Assembly (NCBI GenBank): GCA_025890175.1
Contig: JANPYM010000008.1
Location: forward strand, 1,045,337-1,109,336
From: Ciborinia camelliae
Lineage: Eukaryota; Ascomycota; Leotiomycetes; Helotiales; Sclerotiniaceae
Direction: 5' to 3'
DNA length: 64,000 bases
The position numbers and the translations under genes were made by a program. The notes below the pieces were generated by a model. That model did no database searches, was not told where the DNA came from, and saw nothing but the letters and a program-made list of their open reading frames with translations. Below are positions 57,087 through 64,000 of this stretch, piece by piece. Position 1 is the first letter of the stretch. Every line of letters begins with the position of its first letter.

Positions 57087-57493
57087 TCTGAAAGGCTATA
57101 TCAAGTTTTCGCGATCTTCAATTTGAGGTTTTTCGATAAGCTGTACTAGATAGTCAAGTCAAGCCCGCATCCCATCGAAATGTCTTATCCCTGCTTGGGG
57201 TCCACCCTGTAAATTTGATGCTGCTGACTAATAAAGAAGGCTGAACTTGGAGCATGAGCCACAATTGTGACGACGAATACAATGCATGAATCCGAGATAA
57301 CTTTCCGAGCTTCTACTTATTTCTTTGAAGCATTGAAATATACGATCAATTCATTCTGTTTGAACACATTCCCTTTTAGTTTCATGCTTGAACAATACCT
57401 AATACCAAATCATTTGGCCAAACGACCCATTTAAAATTCCATTAAAAGGTTGTTGTACCTGGACTTCAACAACTGTTATTTATTCACGAAATC

Positions 57494-58930
57494 ATGCCTC
57501 CTCCACCACCTCCTCCACCCCCTCCTCCACCGGGAGGATTTGGAGGTCCTCCTCCTCCCCCTCTCCCTGCCACAGGCTCAAGACCACCTGCGAAAGCCGC
57601 TGCCAACAGAGTAAGAATCCCCAGTTGGACTGTTATTTTAAGGTTGTTAAGTCAGTGTTGCTAACCATATTACAGGGCGCACTCCTGTCAGACATCACGA
57701 AAGGGAGAGCACTCAAGAAAGCTGTAACCAACGATCGATCGGCACCAATAGTAGGCAAAGTATCTGGTGGTTCTGGGCCAATGCCAATAGGAGGTGCTCC
57801 ACCAGTGCCGGGAATGGCAAAACCTCCTGGGGGATTCGGCGCACCACCGGTACCTGGAGGAAATAGGGCTCGAAGTGACAGTGACCAAGGGAATAATAGC
57901 GCAGCTACAGGAATGGAACAACCCCCGCAATTAGGAGGAATATTTGCAGGTGGCATGCCCAAGCTAAAGAAACGAGGCGGAGGAGTAGATACTGGTGGTA
58001 AGTTTTACGTGCTATAAGGTTAAAATAGATTCTAATTTATTAACAGCAAACCGGGATTCATCATTTACGTCAGAACCGGAATTTTCTGCTCCAAAACCGC
58101 CAGGTATAGCAGCCCCTAGACCTCCAACAAATGCAGCTCCGCCTTTGCCATCAGTCAGGCCTCCTCCTCAGCCCAGCTCCACTACACCGGCATTTGCGCC
58201 TTCGATTGCAAACTTGCGAAAGACTGGCGGACCATCAATTTCGCGACCTGCATCTTCAACCTCTCTTAAAGGGCCACCGCCTCCTATTGGCAAGAAACCC
58301 CCTCCACCCCCTGGGACTCGAAAGCCCTCATCAGCACTATCAGCTCCACCACCGCCGCCGCCATCATCATTTGCACCCCCACCACCTCCTTCTTCTGCAC
58401 CCCCGCCCCCTGCGGCACCCCCGCCGCCACCTTCTCCAGCTCCACGTCCTCCCAGTAACCCACCTAGATCACATGCGCCCCCTCCTCCACCAACATCTCC
58501 ACCTTCGACTAACGGAGGTAGCCAAAGTCTTGCTATGCAAGCAGCAATTCGTGCCGCCGGTCAAGCATCACCAATGGGTGCACCACCTCCACCGCCGCCG
58601 CCACCTTCTAATGGGCCTCCACCTATATTGTCACACAGAGCGCCATCTCCACCAGCTGCACCACCGGCGGCCCCGGTATCAAGAAGTCAAAGTCAACAAC
58701 AAGGAAGAACTCATACAATGGATTCTAGTTCATATACTCTCTCATCAAACGGTAGTTTACCGAAAGCATCTGGTTCTGGTTCTAGCAGGAGGGTTATAAT
58801 CAACGATTCCCGATGGAAATTTACAGATGAATCGGTATTCCCCAAACCTCGAGATTTTATCGGTGGACCTAAGAAATACCGGGCCGGTCGTGGGAGCAGT
58901 GTTCCGTTGGATCTAAGTGATTTCCAGTAA
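57494..58930 (+). CDS. Verprolin (WIP family, WH2 actin-binding protein)
   Basis: Three exons (57494-57610, 57676-57997, 58047-58930) encode 440 residues. The start is a polyproline tract (MPPPPPPPPPPPPGGFGG), followed by the WH2 motif RGALLSDITKGRALKKAVTN split by intron 1 just before GALL. Long Pro-rich stretches with profilin/SH3-type motifs follow, and the C-terminus has RWKFTDESVFPKPRDFIGGP and KKYRAGRGSSVPLDL, the WASP-binding region of WIP/verprolin. The protein binds monomeric actin and Las17/WASP to guide Arp2/3-driven actin assembly at endocytic sites and growth tips. Confidence 0.93.
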
Positions 58931-59700
58931 GAATTTACTTACAAAAAATACTTTTTGGATCCGTATTTTTCTGTTACCATTATGATTTAGGGCGTTATAG
59001 CGGGATATCGTTTGAAATCCGGTAAGGCGGCATCAAGCTATCTGAATTGGAGTTATACATCAGGGCAATGAACATTGTCAAATTTCCCCCCTAAGTTGCG
59101 AACTGGAGGCCGGTCGAAGAGAGACATCAGATCAGTGCGATAAGTACCTGATTGAAGAGAAAGTCAAAGTTGGGACCATAAAATACCGTATGAAAATCAT
59201 GTACATGGTATGAAATGAGCAAATCTTTAGATCATGGATTCGGAGAATATTAAACTTTTTGAACACTTATTTCTGGTACTGTACCCTGATTTTGGATTTT
59301 GAAGGACATTATGGCAACTTCCATTATAATATTCATAATAAAGACACAAAGAGCCTTTTTAATTCCATTATTTATTCAATAAAATAGTATAATAAATTCA
59401 TACTCTTTAAATAAATTGTACATATTCAATTCCGCATATAGTCACAGACTTGAAAATAAAGAGAAGTTATGCTGAATGGGGTAATTCGTTAGGTTACCTA
59501 TCCGAGGACAGATCTCAAAAAGTAACCTTAAACTTCAAAAAGCTCACCACATCCCTCTTCCTCACAACTCCACCTCTTTGGACCTAGTACCAATCGACCA
59601 TCCACGACTATAAGACACTATTTGTTGTTAATTGAGGATAATCTAGTTCGACCTCTTTTTATTTTCTTCGATTTGGTGCAAGCCCGACAGAATTGCGACA
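58931..59700. other. Intergenic, no gene seen
   Basis: 3' flank of verprolin and promoter of the SURF4 gene; AT-rich, no coding signal. Confidence 0.65.
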
Positions 59701-60847
<1,147 letters not shown>

Positions 60848-61790
60848 ACTGTTGTGGTGAATTGGAATGAGAGTCGGGGGGTGAAGGTTCAGGAAAAAGT
60901 AAACTGGGTGCCGTGCATTTAAGGCGGAGTTCAATTTGACGAGGGAACGTTTTCTTTTATTGTTATCCTTCCTTCCTTTTAAGGAAGATTCAGAGGTCCT
61001 GGGCGGCTTACTTTAAGCATAGCGTCAACATCTTCTGAATGTAAATCTCAAGGTTCGGCAATTTACGGAGTATATGAATTGACTTATGAGGTTAACATAT
61101 ATTCCCCATGTTTCACTAAAATAAAAAAAGACGATTGTTTTGAGGTCAAATCGAGATGAAACAACCTTGGGCCTTGGACTATGGAGTGAGATTGGTTGAA
61201 ACAATGTGACCTTGGACTATTGAGTGAGATTGGTTCAAGCAATGTAGCATTGCCAGCGTATCCTGCAAATCCTTCCAACCACTTTCTACAAGAAGACTAC
61301 GCATAAGGAAGAATTTCATCGGGGCGATAGAGAGAATAAAATACTACTCGAATACACTTCGTCATAGAAATGCAAGGTTGGTCCATCCCATCACCCACCA
61401 CCTATTATGAGTGGCAGGCAAAAACACAGCCGCAGACACCTGCATTGTTGATCCCCGTAAGCCACCACCATCACCTGCACCAAAGTTTTTCTTCGTTTGA
61501 CCATAAGCTAGCTGATCTGTCAAGTTTGCAAGCGTTTCTTCGATGATATGACATTTGATATTTTCTCATGAATGTTTTTTTTAATCGAATTTCGAATTTC
61601 TGTGTATTTGGCTTGACATTGGGCATTAGCCTACTATATATGTATCGACCTACTTATTAGCATTGTACTGTATATACGCAGTACAGACCTAGTACATACC
61701 TATGCAACATCGTCACGATATATTCACACTTCACGTGTCCCCCAAATCTCCATCTCTCGTCTCACATCCCCTGATCTATAAGCCATAACC
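60848..61790. other. Intergenic with a small tandem duplication
   Basis: No gene seen. It includes the 38-bp tandem duplication (listed separately), and the promoter of the HeLo-pseudokinase gene with CATCTCTCGTCTC-type pyrimidine runs just before its start. Confidence 0.6.
61172..61247. repeat. Tandem duplication, period 38 bp
   Basis: Copy 1 (61172-61209) and copy 2 (61210-61247) share CCTTGGACTAT, GAGTGAGATTGGTT and CAATGT with a few substitutions. Confidence 0.85.
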
Positions 61791-63473
61791 ATGGCCGAAG
61801 TCCTCGGCACTGCTCTCTCTATCGTCGGAGCTGTTGGAGTCCTCGGTCAAATCTTCTCCGGTTGTATAACAGCCTACTCACTCTTCACCGCCGCTTCCAA
61901 TCTCTCACGAGATTCGGAAAAACTCATTTGCAAGATTAAAATTGAGGAGATGAGATTGTTGGTTTGGGGGCGGGAATGGGGGGTCTTGGAGGGCAAGTTT
62001 GAGGAGGAGCTGAAGAGGGAGGAGAGTATTGGGAATGAGAGGTTGAGGGGATTGGCGATGGAGATTCTGAGTGAGTTGTATAGGACTATTACGGATTTTC
62101 AGAAGTTGAGGGAGAGGTATGGGGTTGTGGAGGAGAACGGAGAAAGTAATGAAGTTGAGGAGAGGCATATTGTGGAGAGGGAAAAAGAGAAAGGAGGGTT
62201 TGGAATGGGGAAGCTGAGTCTGAGGAATGAGTTGTCGAAGAGAGTCAAGTGGGTAATAGGAGATAAGGAGAAGTTTACGGTGCTATTGCAAGATTTGAAG
62301 GATTACAATGATGGATTAGAACAATTGTTTCCACCGGCACGATTAGCGATGCTGCATAGAACGTGGACGAATCAACTCCTACAAGGCGCGCATCGAGATT
62401 TAGGAAAGCTGCATATGTTGGAAACGGCGAGTAGCGGGGTATATCCAAGATTGAACATCTCAGCTAATCTCAAACAATTAAGGATTAACTTGGATGAAAA
62501 GGAAACGAAGAATTTCAAACCAACTTATACATTAAAGATTCAACGCCATGCATTGGTAGTCAAGAATTCGGATATGGGAAGAACACATGGGCAGTACAAA
62601 AATCCTTCGTTAGCCGAACCACAGGAAATCATAGTGGAATGGGTCGATTATGACAAAGAAGACCTTGACGCTCGAGTAAATCATCTCCGTCGAATAGATG
62701 ACCTTGCACGCATGATTCACAGCGCTTCAGATCGACACCCAGACCTCCATACAATCGATTGTCTCGGTTACACCGACGATGGCACCTCCTCCCGCTATGG
62801 ACTTATCTACCGCAGCCCCACTCTCTCCCCTTCCTCCTCAACACTCAATGAACTCATCGCCAGCAACGATTTCCGCACCCCCGACCTTGGCGATCGCTTT
62901 AAACTCGCCCATACCCTATCTGTTGCCCTCTGGTCCCTCCATTCTCTAGATTGGCTGCACAAAAATCTGTGTAGTTCCAATATCCTCTTTTTCCCCAGCG
63001 CATACGCGAAAATTATGGGGATTTCAAAAGAAAGAGAAAATATACCGGACATAAGTACACCGTATCTTCTCGGTTTCGACGCCTCGCGTCCAGATCATAT
63101 GGGCGAGATGTCCATCGCATCCCGCAATCCCGCAGCAGCTGATCTCCATCGTCATCCGTCGTCCCTGCACTCCTCTTCTTGTCCGCGCAAGCCGTATTGT
63201 AAAGCCTTTGATATTTATTCTCTGGGATTAATACTCTTGGAAATAGGTCTGTGGAAAACATTACAGATGTACCACAAGCCGCATTATTCAGCAGAGAGAT
63301 TTAGGGATAAGATTGTAGTGCAGAGTTTGGTGCCGGGGCTGGGAAGTAAAGTTGGAAGGAGGTATAGGGAAGTGGTGGAGAGGTGTTTGGGGGTAAGGGA
63401 GGGTTTGAATGAGGTAGAGGCCGGGGTGCTGATGGAGTTTGTGGTGGGGAGGTTGGAGGATCTGAGGGTTTGA
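61791..63473 (+). CDS. HeLo-domain pseudokinase (MLKL-like architecture)
   Basis: An intronless gene of 560 residues. Residues 1-230 form a HeLo-like helical domain: glycine-rich first helix AEVLGTALSIVGAVGVLGQI, a Cys/Ala/Leu helix, then LICKIKIEEMRLLVWGREWG, matching HET-S/HELLP-type domains that permeabilise membranes. Residues about 245-555 are a protein-kinase fold, with the catalytic-loop equivalent LHKNLCSSNILFF (HRD becomes His390-Lys-Asn392), GFD at 428-430 where DFG is expected, and an intact helix-F segment FDIYSLGLILLEIGLW. With HRD Asp and DFG both lost, it is probably a pseudokinase. By analogy with fungal HeLo proteins and MLKL it may act in regulated cell death or incompatibility; this role is inferred. 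Confidence 0.8.
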   Translation: MAEVLGTALSIVGAVGVLGQIFSGCITAYSLFTAASNLSRDSEKLICKIKIEEMRLLVWGREWGVLEGKFEEELKREESIGNERLRGLAMEILSELYRTITDFQKLRERYGVVEENGESNEVEERHIVEREKEKGGFGMGKLSLRNELSKRVKWVIGDKEKFTVLLQDLKDYNDGLEQLFPPARLAMLHRTWTNQLLQGAHRDLGKLHMLETASSGVYPRLNISANLKQLRINLDEKETKNFKPTYTLKIQRHALVVKNSDMGRTHGQYKNPSLAEPQEIIVEWVDYDKEDLDARVNHLRRIDDLARMIHSASDRHPDLHTIDCLGYTDDGTSSRYGLIYRSPTLSPSSSTLNELIASNDFRTPDLGDRFKLAHTLSVALWSLHSLDWLHKNLCSSNILFFPSAYAKIMGISKERENIPDISTPYLLGFDASRPDHMGEMSIASRNPAAADLHRHPSSLHSSSCPRKPYCKAFDIYSLGLILLEIGLWKTLQMYHKPHYSAERFRDKIVVQSLVPGLGSKVGRRYREVVERCLGVREGLNEVEAGVLMEFVVGRLEDLRV

Positions 63474-64000
63474 ATGAGAGGGAGGAGGGGGAAGTATATA
63501 TGAATGTGCATTTATATGGTTAAATTGCCTGGTTAGTAGACTATACTATGATGATATACACGAATTTACGAATTTATGCATCTTGAATAATTCTCCAGCT
63601 GTAGATTGGACCATTAGACAATTTCGATGATTGAGCAGAAGCGAAATAGTCATACCAAGTCGGTCACAAGATGAAGCTCACCAACAAAAGTACGAGCTGG
63701 GAATTCAACAACTCAACAACCGGTGTTAGATGATTTGAACCTTTGAAATACTTCAATGAATGGATTTAACACCACTTTGATGATTCGCAGTACCTCAAAT
63801 CAGTCTTATGGCTGTTTCACTCGAGATGAAACGTAGGATAGATGTGTAGAATACCAAACAGGTGGCAATTAATGCTCACGAAGGCTTGCGATTCATAGCC
63901 GAAGCAAGCTATTAACATTCTTAATCGTCCCAAGTCATTCATTCGCAATCCCAAAAAACAGCAACTCAATTTTCATACGATATTTGAACATTCACATAGA
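63474..64000. other. Intergenic to window end, no gene seen
   Basis: 3' flank of the HeLo-pseudokinase gene; no further coding signal is visible. Confidence 0.6.

Noticed and set aside
58131..58799. His/Leu-rich frame inside verprolin
   Set aside because: Shadow of the proline codons in another frame.

Overview
The window is nuclear DNA of a filamentous ascomycete (Pezizomycotina). Genes are split by short GT-AG introns, mostly 47-90 nt, with CTAAC/CTAAT-like branch sites. The proteins include fungal-specific types: a HeLo/pseudokinase protein, a MOB3/phocein homologue, verprolin, a DUF3336-patatin protein and decayed STAND-like and AAA genes. Gene content and the microsatellite-rich, AT-leaning spacers fit Leotiomycetes (a Sclerotiniaceae-like fungus), but that placement is inference. 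Exon boundaries below were read by eye; for most genes the joins restore an open frame and a recognisable protein family.

Layout. 1-5.4 kb has no convincing gene: microsatellites, an 18-bp minisatellite, pentanucleotide repeats and a tRNA-like relic. 5.5-8.7 kb has a CorA-like membrane protein diverging from a GNAT acetyltransferase, plus an unlabelled coding-like fragment. 9.8-15.9 kb has a three-LIM protein and an MFS monocarboxylate-type transporter. 16-19.7 kb is a graveyard holding a decayed STAND/NACHT-like gene and a decayed DUF7025-like AAA ATPase gene. 19.7-24.1 kb is gene-poor. The TATA-binding protein gene follows, with an ATG-free leader of about 830 nt and an 88-bp inverted repeat flanking the gene.

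26.6-43.2 kb is housekeeping-rich: a sarcosine-oxidase-like FAD enzyme, an SR140-like splicing protein interrupted by an artefactual-looking gap, a DUF3336/patatin protein with an altered catalytic motif, Paf1-complex Leo1, MOB3, the Golgi SNARE Gos1, ATP10 and the branched-chain E2 acyltransferase. The last two diverge from 278 bp, and both products are mitochondrial. 43.2-49.4 kb is sparse, with only a gluconokinase and possible relics.

49.5-60.8 kb holds an HpcH/HpaI aldolase, a glutaredoxin-like protein, a CHORD-CS co-chaperone, an uncertain membrane-protein gene, an orphan probably mitochondrial protein, verprolin and the SURF4/Erv29 cargo receptor. At 61.8 kb lies an MLKL-like HeLo-pseudokinase gene, the best candidate here for a regulated cell-death component.

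There is no operon logic. Recurring arrangements are compact divergent pairs (CorA-like/GNAT, oxidase/SR140, Leo1/MOB3, ATP10/E2, glutaredoxin/CHORD, 55.8-kb orphan/verprolin) and close tail-to-tail pairs (Gos1/ATP10, aldolase/glutaredoxin).
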